Shown in pieces: positions 1 through 10,240 of a stretch of 64,000 nt of DNA; position 1 is the first letter of the stretch; every line of letters begins with the position of its first letter. The position numbers and the translations under genes were made by a program. The notes under the pieces are model-generated. The model was given only the letters and a program-made list of their open reading frames with translations. It was not told where the DNA came from and ran no database searches. This DNA is from Nemertoderma westbladi. Its lineage: Eukaryota > Xenacoelomorpha > Nemertodermatida > Nemertodermatidae. Where the stretch lies: contig JAUCBJ010004224.1 of assembly GCA_032718475.1 (NCBI GenBank), positions 1 to 64,000 on the forward strand. The letters run 5' to 3'.

Positions 1-405
1 AATTGTGATTATCTACGAAATGTGCACCAATACTGCAAGTGCGTTTCAAAAACTTGATATGTGATTTATAGCCATCGAACCCATTTCAATATAGAAAACT
101 TAAGGATGAGCGAGTAGTTCGTGGATGCTTTAAGTGTGAGAAGCGGTCGTGTGACTGTTGTGATAATTTCTTAAAATGTGGATCATCATTTAAGTCATTA
201 AACACCGGTCGAACCTTTGTAATTAAGCATAAACTATCATGTAATTCGGATAATGTTGTTTATTTAGCATATTGTAAACATTGCAATCTACAAGGTATAG
301 GTTCAACATCTCATTTTAAGCCGAGATTAGCTAACTATAAATCACATATCAAGTTTTTGAAACGCACTTGCAGTATTGGTGCACATTTCGTAGATAATCA
401 CAATT
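1..405. repeat. Perfect inverted repeat, 71-bp arms
   Basis: Bases 1-71 are the exact reverse complement of bases 335-405, and the match fails at base 72. The right arm lies inside the GIY-YIG coding stretch annotated next, so the left arm is a minus-strand copy of the same coding sequence that continues off the left edge. The spacer is about 263 bp. Two Penelope-like fragments therefore sit head to head. Their absolute identity points to a recent rearrangement or to an assembly fold-back. Confidence 0.9.
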
Positions 406-569
406 GTAAGATTGAGGGTTTATCCTTCATGCTAATTGATCAATTAATTAACTGCGAGGCTAATGTGGAAAACAGGCTGAGAAAGCGTGAAAATTTCTGG
501 ATTGGAACTTTACTTACTAATATCAGAGGGTTAAATTCTAGTCATGATTTTTCTCAGCAATGTGTGTAG
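72..569 (+). pseudogene. Penelope-like element, C-terminal GIY-YIG endonuclease fragment
   Basis: One frame is open from base 72 (a TAG lies at 69-71) to the TAG at 567-569, about 165 codons. The order of motifs is that of the Penelope-like retroelement C-terminus. First comes a cysteine-rich linker with CFKC and CDCC, then a hydrophobic strand VVYLAYC, then QGIGST in place of the usual YIG segment, then R-x3-NYKSHI, and finally ENFWIGTLLT near the end, matching the family's W-x-x-x-L-R-T region. In these elements the domain nicks target DNA for target-primed reverse transcription. The reverse transcriptase that should precede it is missing because the strand switches at base 71. The YIG glycine region is degenerate, so activity is doubtful. 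There is no ATG at a sensible position. The fragment is an element remnant rather than a host GIY-YIG nuclease. Confidence 0.7.
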
Positions 570-684
570 TTAATATTGGTGCTTGGGATTTGGGTTTATA
601 GTAATATGGATTATTACTGAACTTACTTTTGAACTGCTTTTGGAAAAATATAAAAAATATTATTTTTGGAAATAATGTATATAT

Positions 685-2935
685 GGGAATTCATATTAAT
701 CTATTGTTATTTGTAGAACGGTGTATAAACAATATCGTACATACAGTACATACGGGAATTCATATTTACTGAACTGAGTTACATACGGGAATTCATATTT
801 ACATACGGGAATTCATATTTACTGAACTGAGTTACATACGGGAATTCATATTTACTGAACTGGGTGTAAGCAATATTGGAATATACCGTAATAATGTGTT
901 TTGGTTTAGAATCTATTGTTATTTGTAGAACGGTGTATAAACAATATCGTACATACAGTACATAAGGAAATTCATATTTACTGAACTGGGTGTAAGCAAT
1001 ATTGGAATATACCGTAATAATGTGTTTTGGTTTAGAATCTATTGTTATTTTCAGAACGTTATTTTCAGAACGGTGTATAAACAATATCGTACATACAGTA
1101 CATACGGGAATTCATATTTACTGAACTGGGTGTAAGCAATATTGGAATATACCGTAATAATGTGTTTTGGTTTAGAATCTATTGTTATTTTCAGAACGTT
1201 ATTTTCAGAACGGTGTATAAACAATATCGTACATACAGTACATACGGGAATTCATATTTACTGAACTGGGTGTAAGCAATATTGGAATATACCGTAATAA
1301 TGTGTTTTGGTTTAGAATCTATTGTTATTTGTAGAACGGTGTATAAACAATATCGTACATACAGTACATACGGGAATTCATATTTACTGAACTGGGTGTA
1401 AGCAATATTGGAATATACCGTAATAATGTGTTTTGGTTTAGAATCTATTGTTATCGAACTTATTTCAGAACGGTGTATAAACAATATCGTACATACAGTA
1501 CATACGGGAATTCATATTTACTGAACTGGGTGTAAGCAATATTGGAATATACCGTAATAATGTGTTTTGGTTTAGAATCTATTGTTATTTGTAGAACGGT
1601 GTATAAACAATATCGTACATACAGTACATACGGGAATTCATATTTACTGAACTGGGTGTAAGCAATATTGGAATATACCGTAATAATGTGTTTTGGTTTA
1701 GAATCTATTGTTATTTTCAGAACGTTATTTTCAGAACGGTGTATAAACAATATCGTACATACAGTACATACGGGAATTCATATTTACTGAACTGGGTGTA
1801 AGCAATATTGGAATATACCGTAATAATGTGTTTTGGTTTAGAATCTATTGTTATTTGTAGAACGGTGTATAAACAATATCGTACATACAGTGCATACGGG
1901 AATTCATATTTACTGAACTGGGTGTAAGCAATATTGGAATATACCGTAATAATGTGTTTTGGTTTAGAATCTATTGTTATTTTCAGAACGTTATTTTCAG
2001 AACGGTGTATAAACAATATCGTACATACAGTACATACGGGAATTCATATTTACTGAACTGGGTGTAAGCAATATTGGAATATACCGTAATAATGTGTTTT
2101 GGTTTAGAATCTATTGTTATTTGTAGAACGGTGTATAAACAATATCGTACATACAGTGCATACGGGAATTCATATTTACTGAACTGGGTGTAAGCAATAT
2201 TGGAATATACCGTAATAATGTGTTTTGGTTTAGAATCTATTGTTATTTTCAGAACGTTATTTTCAGAACGGTGTATAAACAATATCGTACATACAGTACA
2301 TACGGGAATTCATATTTACTGAACTGGGTGTAAGCAATATTGGAATATACCGTAATAATGTGTTTTGGTTTAGAATCTATTGTTATTTGTAGAACGGTGT
2401 ATAAACAATATCGTACATACAGTGCATACGGGAATTCATATTTACTGAACTGAGTTACATACGGGAATTCATATTTACTGAACTGGGTGTAAGCAATATT
2501 GGAATATACCGTAATAATGTGTTTTGGTTTAGAATCTATTGTTATTTGTAGAACGTTATTTTCAGAACGAACGGTGTATAAACAATATCGTACATACAGT
2601 ACATACGGGAATTCATATTTACTGAACTGAGTTACATACGGGAATTCATATTTACTGAACTGGGTGTAAGCAATATTGGAATATACCGTAATAATGTGTT
2701 TTGGTTTAGAATCTATTGTTATTTGTAGAACGGTGTATAAACAATATCGTACATACAGTACATAAGGAAAGTCATTGTTTACTGAACTGGGTGCAATCTA
2801 TATTGGAACATACCGTAATTTGTATTTTATATAATTAGGTTTAATTTTATTGTTATTTTCAGAACGTACGGTGTGTATTCAATATCGTAACATACAGTAC
2901 ATACACGGGAATTCATATTTACGGAACTGGGTGCT
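685..2935. repeat. Tandem array with alternating 126/140-bp units (266-bp higher-order repeat)
   Basis: The landmark CGGTGTATAA recurs at 1071, 1211, 1337, 1471, 1597, 1737, 1863, 2003, 2129, 2269 and 2395, giving spacings that alternate 140 and 126 bp (134 once). The longer unit has a 14-bp duplication of TTATTTTCAGAACG. From about 1597 the repeat is a 266-bp dimer. Edge copies carry an extra 20-odd-bp duplication of the ATACGGGAATTCATATT segment (780-850, 2440-2480, 2610-2650), and the last copy, 2780-2935, is degenerate. Units are AT-rich. Minus-strand open frames of about 97 codons are a by-product of the repeat and have no family signature. Confidence 0.93.
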
Positions 2936-3548
2936 TCACACGTACTTTGTGGCCTGCCCCCACATCTACTTTTTGAAGTTGGTACATATGTACAGCACTA
3001 CGGTAGCTGGTCTAGGTACCGGTACATCGTGCAGCAGTCAAACAGCTGTAGATTAGGCGTTAGGCCGGGTAGACTTCTGGAGAGGGTCTGGTAGTCTAGG
3101 TATGGCAGTACAGTAGGGTGCATGTCAGTCAGTCACGGAACAAGTGGATTATATAGGTACTATATAATTCGACATTTTTGATTATTATTGTTAATTGGCT
3201 TTGGTGCTAAACTATTATATAATACAGGGAAAATTGTTTGACAGAGTAGTAATTTATGTAATTTTAGCCTGATAGGCCCAACACATTTCTGCATTTTTTG
3301 TTGTTTTTTTGGTAATTCTGTCTTTTCACTGGAGAATTTATATTTGGGTTGAGTGGGTAGGTGTAGGCTGTTTTTAGTTATCTGTTTTAGTTATTTGTTT
3401 ATTATTAACCCTGATGAAGGATATGAAATATATTCGAAAATTTGGGAAATTAACATCATTTTTTATCGAGAAGTTTATCCTCAGTGGCGAACTCATTTCA
3501 ATTATATATATTCCTTTAGTTGGCCGGGCTGTGCAGTAGCACTTTGAA

Positions 3549-3584
<36 letters not shown>

Positions 3585-3969
3585 CCCCCTCCTTTTCCTG
3601 TAAGTTGTCAGTATATAGTTAGATGCAGACCGGTAGGTCGAAAACGTTTACTATTGTATCATTATTTAATATAATATAATCAGCTAAAGACCCTCAATAC
3701 TTTATTTTTTTCTATCATCTATACTTAAATTTGTTGTTAATTTGTTTCTATATTTTTTTAATGTAGCATGATTTACCTCAGTGGGGTTGTTTATATATAT
3801 TCGATACAATTTGTTTTTTGTTATTGTGCATCTGACTAAATATTGTGACAGCCTTGGTATTAATGGAACTTTACGGGGGGGGGGGGGGGGGCGTTTAGTT
3901 GTGACGTGGATAGTATTTATCTGCGTTTCTAATTAGGTTCGATGAATATTTCCAGTATTTTTTATGTCA
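2936..3969. other. AT-rich stretch without a recognisable gene
   Basis: I see no supported coding region. The stretch holds a TA dinucleotide tract at 3551-3581, a run of 17 G at 3875-3891, and two short segments that resemble hammerhead-ribozyme cores (see findings). Two small plus-strand frames here (2850-3056 and 3353-3547) lack any domain signature. Confidence 0.6.
3551..3581. repeat. (TA)n microsatellite
   Basis: About 15 uninterrupted TA dinucleotides, flanked by TTGAATTA on the left and TTAACCCCC on the right. Confidence 0.95.
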
Positions 3970-4697
3970 TTTAAAAAATTATTTCATTAAATTTTGTGAA
4001 ATCAAAAATTGAGGTCTCAGTATTTTTGTTAAAAAAATAATTAGAATTTTGTAAAACTGTAAAAATATGGTAGTGGTCAGTTGTGCCAATTTTTAATTCA
4101 AAAACACCTGAATTAGTAGCAGTGGTAGTAATGCTAGTAAGTATGTGGTCAATGAGTATTTTGCAGAAAGGAGTAACTCGTGTAGGTTTAGTAATTAGTT
4201 GTATAAATCCGTTGATTAAGTCAATGTAGTGTTTGGATTGGGTTGTAGATTTTAGTAGATTGATATTTGTGTCACCAGTGATTATAACATTGTATTTTTA
4301 ATTAGTGAGTGAGGACAAAATAGTGTCTAGTTGAGTACTAAATATGTCGTAATGTATAGTTTGATTACGGTAGATAGTGCCTACGATTAGAGGTTTGGCA
4401 CGAGGACGATCTATTTGGATCCATAAGTTTTCTAGGCCTTGAATTTTTAAATCTTCACTAGTTATCCCTTATGAAAATTGCTACTCCTGAATGTAATTTA
4501 CCTTGAGTCCGGTTGTCTGTGAAAGGACCATTATAGCCACTAATTTTTAGTATGTCTAGTAAGTCGTTATCACTTAAAAAAGTTTCAGAAAATGTTATGA
4601 CATCAAATTGAGAGTTTAAAGTGAGAAAAAAAATCAATAGTAGCTGATCTATTGGCGGGGATAATTCTACAAGTGGATTTGATTGTTTGATATCCAT
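3970..4697 (-). pseudogene. LINE apurinic-type endonuclease domain, frame-broken
   Basis: Read on the minus strand from 4697, the frame gives FDVITFSETFL, the N-terminal glutamate motif of the APE-type endonuclease of non-LTR retrotransposons. A frameshift near 4458 follows, and the sequence then continues recognisably with GTIYR, then GDTNINLL (the GDFN motif), then LIDHIL, and TDHYHIF, which corresponds to the catalytic SDH motif. The domain would nick target DNA to prime reverse transcription. A TAA near 4300 and frameshifts kill it. No reverse transcriptase follows to the left of 3970. It lies downstream, in its own orientation, of the ORF1 pieces at 5171-5570 and 9197-9496 and is probably ORF2 of the same element. 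The clade looks jockey-superfamily-like, which I infer and have not tested. Confidence 0.7.
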
Positions 4698-4898
4698 AAA
4701 TTCTTCATTACTGCAATTCAGTGGCCTCCGGCGCTGTCAGATGACTACCACAGGGTACGTGAAATGTATTCGCACAAGTTATACGAGAATGTCAAATCAG
4801 ATGAACAGAATTTGGCATAGCAGAAATTGCAGGATAGGGGAATCGGTTGCGGGATAGGATACATTCAAATTTAGGCAGAATATATGAGTGTGAGGGGT

Positions 4899-4915
4899 GG
4901 GGGGGGGGGGGGGGG
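4899..4915. repeat. G homopolymer (17)
   Basis: Seventeen consecutive G preceded by GAGGGGT. The 255-base linker between the LINE endonuclease and ORF1 remnants that contains it (4916-5170) shows no other feature. Confidence 0.9.
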
Positions 4916-5170
4916 ATTGATACTACATAATAAATGTACGTGAACTATGGGTGCTATTCATGCCACATACAGTATGAGTGAAATGAAAATAATGCATGAT
5001 TAATACGCCTTCTTTAATTAAAGAAAATTAACTGAATAACTAAAACCGATTGACAGAAAGAAATAGGGTTTGGGAGTACGTGAAAGAAATATGAAATGCT
5101 AAGGTATAGGCCTAGCAAAGGATAAACGAGAATTTCTTAACAAAGTACATTTTAATGTTGACTGGCAGTG

Positions 5171-5570
5171 TTAATTATTAATTGTAAGGTGTTTCTTTAT
5201 GTCCTTAGCCGATGTGATAGGAACCACCATACTTGTAGCGGTTATCTTTGCCATGACATTACCGTTAAATGTGAAAGTTGAATGAATTTTTTTATCTTTT
5301 TTAAGCTTGACGATGTCCCGCAGTAGGCCCGCACGATATGTTAGGTTCTCGGGTAGAAACACTGTTGGGTAAGCTGCTGATAGCTTAGCTTTCGATTTCA
5401 GAACTTCGATACGTTTGCTTTGCGATAAGAACCTAATTATTACCGGACGAGGTTTACCTTGTTTCTTCTTTCCTAGACGATGCATGATGTCGATGTCTTG
5501 AACAGATACGTTAAGCGATTTAAGTAAACCGTATACTCTTCGTCTTCTTTGATGCTTATTGTGTATTCTT
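5171..5570 (-). pseudogene. LINE ORF1 protein, C-terminal half (RRM / C-terminal-domain type)
   Basis: The minus frame reads through VQDIDIMHRLGKK, then GKPRPVIIRF, then EVLKSKAKL and VFLPENLT, and ends KKHLTINN with a TAA. This order, an I-D-x-x-H-R-x-G-K segment followed by a basic K-P-R-P-V-I-V-R-F strand, is that of L1/CR1-type ORF1 nucleic-acid chaperones (Transposase_22 family). In that family it follows an RRM and binds the element RNA. The matching N-terminal half with the coiled coil lies 3.6 kb away at 9197-9496, on the other side of the 36-bp array. The sequence just upstream of 5560 still reads as plausible ORF1 in another frame, so little coding DNA seems lost at the junction. 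It is not functional. Confidence 0.7.
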
Positions 5571-5584
5571 TCGATTTATATCAG

Positions 5585-8500
5585 TACCAATTAAAGGCCC
5601 GGGCCTATCCCGGTTCAGTAAACCAATTAAAGGCCCGGGCCTATCCCGGTTCAGTAAACCAATTAAAGGCCCGGGCCTATCCCGGTTCAGTAAACCAATT
5701 AAAGGCCCGGGCCTATCCCGGTTCAGTAAACCAATTAAAGGCCCAGGCCTATCCCGGTTCAGTAAACCAATTAAAGGCCCGGGCCTATCCCGGTTCAGTA
5801 AACCAATTAAAGGCCTGGGCCTATCCCGGTTCAGTAAACCAATTAAAGGCCTGGGCCTATCCCGGTTCAGTAAACCAATTAAAGGCCCGGGCCTATCCCG
5901 GTTCAGTAAACCAATTAAAGGCCCGGGCCTATCCCGGTTCAGTAAACCAATTAAAGGCCCGGGCCTATCCCGGTTCAGTAAACCAATTAAAGGCCCGGGC
6001 CTATCCCGGTTCAGTAAACCAATTAAAGGCCCGGGCCTATCCCGGTTCAGTAAACCAATTAAAGGCCTGGGCCTATCCCGGTTCAGTAAACCAATTAAAG
6101 GCCTGGGCCTATCCCGGTTCAGTAAACCAATTAAAGGCCTGGGCCTATCCTGGTTCAGTAAACCAATTAAAGGCCCGGGCCTATCCCGGTTCAGTAAACC
6201 AATTAAAGGCCTGGGCCTATCCCGGTTCAGTAAACCAATTAAAGGCCCGGGCCTATCCCGGTTCAGTAAACCAATTAAAGGCCCGGGCCTATCCCGGTTC
6301 AGTAAACCAATTAAAGGCCCGGGCCTATCCCGGTTCAGTAAACCAATTAAAGGCCCGGGCCTATCCCGGTTCAGTAAACCAATTAAAGGCCCGGGCCTAT
6401 CCCGGTTCAGTAAACCAATTAAAGGCCCGGGCCTATCCCGGTTCAGTAAACCAATTAAAGGCCTGGGCCTATCCCGGTTCAGTAAACCAATTAAAGGCCT
6501 GGGCCTATCCCGGTTCAGTAAACCAATTAAAGGCCCGGGCCTATCCCGGTTCAGTAAACCAATTAAAGGCCCGGGCCTATCCCGGTTCAGTAAACCAATT
6601 AAAGGCCCGGGCCTATCCCGGTTCAGTAAACCAATTAAAGGCCTGGGCCTATCCCGGTTCAGTAAACCAATTAAAGGCCCAGGCCTATCCCGGTTCAGTA
6701 AACCAATTAAAGGCCCGGGCCTATCCCGGTTCAGTAAACCAATTAAAGGCCCGGGCCTATCCCGGTTCAGTAAACCAATTAAAGGCCCGGGCCTATCCCG
6801 GTTCAGTAAACCAATTAAAGGCCCGGGCCTATCCCGGTTCAGTAAACCAATTAAAGGCCCGGGCCTATCCCGGTTCAGTAAACCAATTAAAGGCCCGGGC
6901 CTATCCCGGTTCAGTAAACCAATTAAAGGCCTGGGCCTATCCCGGTTCAGTAAACCAATTAAAGGCCTGGGCCTATCCCGGTTCAGTAAACCAATTAAAG
7001 GCCTGGGCCTATCCCGGTTCAGTAAACCAATTAAAGGCCCGGGCCTATCCCGGTTCAGTAAACCAATTAAAGGCCTGGGCCTATCCCGGTTCAGTAAACC
7101 AATTAAAGGCCCGGGCCTATCCCGGTTCAGTAAACCAATTAAAGGCCCGGGCCTATCCCGGTTCAGTAAACCAATTAAAGGCCCGGGCCTATCCCGGTTC
7201 AGTAAACCAATTAAAGGCCCGGGCCTATCCCGGTTCAGTAAACCAATTAAAGGCCCGGGCCTATCCCGGTTCAGTAAACCAATTAAAGGCCCGGGCCTAT
7301 CCCGGTTCAGTAAACCAATTAAAGGCCCGGGCCTATCCCGGTTCAGTAAACCAATTAAAGGCCCGGGCCTATCCCGGTTCAGTAAACCAATTAAAGGCCT
7401 GGGCCTATCCCGGTTCAGTAAACCAATTAAAGGCCCGGGCCTATCCCGGTTCAGTAAACCAATTAAAGGCCCGGGCCTATCCCGGTTCAGTAAACCAATT
7501 AAAGGCCCGGGCCTATCCCGGTTCAGTAAACCAATTAAAGGCCCGGGCCTATCCCGGTTCAGTAAACCAATTAAAGGCCCGGGCCTATCCCGGTTCAGTA
7601 AACCAATAAAAAAGGCCCGGGCCTATCCCGGTTCAGTAAACCAATTAAAGGCCCGGGCCTATCCCGGTTCAGTAAACCAATTAAAGGCCTGGGCCTATCC
7701 CGGTTCAGTAAACCAATTAAAGGCCCGGGCCTATCCCGGTTCAGTAAACCAATTAAAGGCCCGGGCCTATCCCGGTTCAGTAAACCAATAAAAGGCCCGG
7801 GCCTATCCCGGTTCAGTAAACCAATTAAAGGCCCGGGCCTATCCCGGTTCAGTAAACCAATTAAAGGCCTGGGCCTATCCCGGTTCAGTAAACCAATTAA
7901 AGGCCCGGGCCTATCCCGGTTCAGTAAACCAATTAAAGGCCCGGGCCTATCCCGGTTCAGTAAACCAATTAAAGGCCCGGGCCTATCCCGGTTCAGTAAA
8001 CCAATTAAAGGCCCGGGCCTATCCCGGTTCAGTAAACCAATTAAAGGCCCGGGCCTATCCCGGTTCAGTAAACCAATAAAAAAGGCCCGGGCCTATCCCG
8101 GTTCAGTAAACCAATTAAAGGCCCGGGCCTATCCCGGTTCAGTAAACCAATTAAAGGCCTGGGCCTATCCCGGTTCAGTAAACCAATTAAAGGCCCGGGC
8201 CTATCCCGGTTCAGTAAACCAATTAAAGGCCCGGGCCTATCCCGGTTCAGTAAACCAATTAAAGGCCCGGGCCTATCCCGGTTCAGTAAACCAATTAAAG
8301 GCCCGGGCCTATCCCGGTTCAGTAAACCAATTAAAGGCCCGGGCCTATCCCGGTTCAGTAAACCAATTAAAGGCCTGGGCCTATCCCGGTTCAGTAAACC
8401 AATTAAAGGCCCGGGCCTATCCCGGTTCAGTAAACCAATTAAAGGCCCGGGCCTATCCCGGTTCAGTAAACCAATTAAAGGCCCGGGCCTATCCCGGTTC

Positions 8501-9196
8501 AGTAAACCAATTAAAGGCCCGGGCCTATCCCGGTTCAGTAAACCAATTAAAGGCCCGGGCCTATCCCGGTTCAGTAAACCAATAAAAAAGGCCCGGGCCT
8601 ATCCCGGTTCAGTAAACCAATTAAAGGCCCGGGCCTATCCCGGTTCAGTAAACCAATTAAAGGCCTGGGCCTATCCCGGTTCAGTAAACCAATTATAGGC
8701 CCGGGCCTATCCCGGTTCAGTAAACCAATTAAAGGCCCGGGCCTATCCCGGTTCAGTAAACCAATTAAAGGCCCGGGCCTATCCCGGTTCAGTAAACCAA
8801 TTAAAGGCCCGGGCCTATCCCGGTTCAGTAAACCAATTAAAGGCCCGGGCCTATCCCGGTTCAGTAAACCAATAAAAAAGGCCCGGGCCTATCCCGGTTC
8901 AGTAAACCAATTAAAGGCCCGGGCCTATCCCGGTTCAGTAAACCAATTAAAGGCCCGGGCCTATCCCGGTTCAGTAAACCAATTAAAGGCCCGGGCCTAT
9001 CCCGGTTCAGTAAACCAATTAAAGGCCCGGGCCTATCCCGGTTCAGTAAACCAATTAAAGGCCCGGGCCTATCCCGGTTCAGTAAACCAATTAAAGGCCC
9101 GGGCCTATCCCGGTTCAGTAAACCAATTACAGAATTAAAGGCCCGGGCCTATCCCGGTTCAGTAAACCAATTAAAGGCCCGGGCCTATCCCGGTTT
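5585..9196. repeat. 36-bp minisatellite, about 100 copies, inside a LINE ORF1
   Basis: The unit comprises ATTAAAGGCCCGGGCC followed by TATCCCGGTTCAGTAAACCA, 36 bp. Copies differ almost only within the palindrome GGCCCGGGCC. The variants GCCTGGGCC and, rarely, GCCCAGGCC are both C-to-T changes at the central CpG, read on one strand or the other. A spacer variant AATAAAAAAGG recurs near 7603, 8073, 8579 and 8869, which shows that blocks of several units were themselves duplicated. The ends abut LINE ORF1 sequence on both sides. Because 36 is divisible by three, a 686-codon frame (NQLKARAYPGSV repeated) is open through 5549-7609. I read this as a by-product and see no start or regulatory context for it. 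Confidence 0.97.
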
Positions 9197-9496
9197 GAAA
9201 TTGAAAAAAAAGATGCCATGCAACAGCAGATTGTATCTACGAATGTATTGTTCGAGATTGTCTAGTTCCAATCTCGGAGCCGATAGTTGAGCGAGTTCGT
9301 CGACCCTTTGTTCGACAGATTCAGTGTGCTTTTCTAACAGAGACATGTCGTCTGGGGTTGGTGTAGTCGCCGCCATTTTAGATTGTTCCTTCCGAAGAAG
9401 TTTAACTTCCTGTCTAAGCGCATCAACTTGGTCGGTTAGTGACTTAATAGCGTTCATAATGTCGCTACGTTCTTCCGAACCTTCAGGCGTAATCAA
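9197..9496 (-). pseudogene. LINE ORF1 protein, N-terminal coiled-coil half
   Basis: On the minus strand a start at 9496 gives about 90 residues. Residues 10-75 are heptad-patterned and rich in L, E, K and Q (IMNAIKSLTDQV through VDELAQL), which is typical of the trimerising coiled coil of LINE ORF1 proteins. Then comes LDNLEQYIRRYNLLLHGI, matching the strongly conserved E-x-Y-S-R-R-x-N-L-x-L-x-G-I entry into the ORF1 RRM domain. Directly after HGI the frame runs into an A/T homopolymer and then the 36-bp minisatellite, so the RRM is cut at its first strand. The remainder resumes at 5570. The ATG choice is plausible, but an upstream start toward 9545 cannot be excluded. Confidence 0.75.
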
Positions 9497-9545
9497 GATC
9501 GATTTCTTTGGAGGAATTGTATTGGATTGGATTTACTTTGCTACC

Positions 9546-10240
9546 TTTAGCTGTGGTTATTTAATTGGGAGCAATCGTGATATTACTCGAGTAATATAAG
9601 TTTACCCTTTAGTTGGTTGGTTCAGTTAAGAAATTTATCAATAATCATCTGTCTGATAGTTGACAGACAGTTGTCTGACAGTAAAGTAGGTGTTACAGCA
9701 TTATTTAGGCCTCAACTCAACTCCAAGTCAGTAAATCTGAAAATACACTGACAAATAGACAGAAATACTAATTTTCATTGACATATTTTCCTTTGAAAAC
9801 ATTGCTTCTATGGGTGGTTCAACCCTCCTAACCCCCCTGGTTCAACCCTCCTAACCCCCTTGATTCAAGCCACCTACATATGGGGTAGGGGGCGTTAACC
9901 AGAAAACTCGGCTCGGGAAAACGCTTATTTCTCATTTAATATAATACATGATTTTTAGCACCTTAATGTGTATTCCAATAGATGCGGAATAGATTGTTTT
10001 ATCTATTTGAGCAATTTCAGCTTGAAGCTACGATGTGGAACAGAATAAATCAATTTTTTGTAACTTTTGGTTCAACCCTCCTTACTCTCCAATACAATGC
10101 AGGGCGAGAAGTGTCTCTGGGCCACTTCTAGACCACATTTTATAAATTTATTTTGCGATCAGTCGCATTTAATTTTCGTAATGACCTGCGAAAATTTCAA
10201 TTCTGATAATAAAAAAATTGTCCTTTCTTCTTCAGATGTT
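9546..10240. other. Non-coding stretch with short GGTTCAACCC repeats
   Basis: I see no gene. The motif GGTTCAACCCTCCT occurs at about 9819, 9839 and 10069, the first two as a 21-bp tandem duplication. A TGTCTGACAG-type imperfect palindrome lies around 9650-9680. A plus-strand frame at 10067-10327 has no signature. Confidence 0.5.

Noticed and set aside
779-2282. Minus-strand frames of about 97 codons in the 126/140 array
   Set aside because: They recur once per dimer, have no signature and are cut by unit-length changes.
3353-3547. Small plus-strand ORF with hydrophobic N-terminus
   Set aside because: It has no similarity signature, lies in AT-rich DNA beside a TA tract and overlaps the hammerhead-like segment.
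5549-7609. 686-codon repeat protein (NQLKARAYPGSV)
   Set aside because: It is the 36-bp minisatellite read in one frame. It ends by a spacer-length change at 7603 and its flanks are antisense LINE ORF1.
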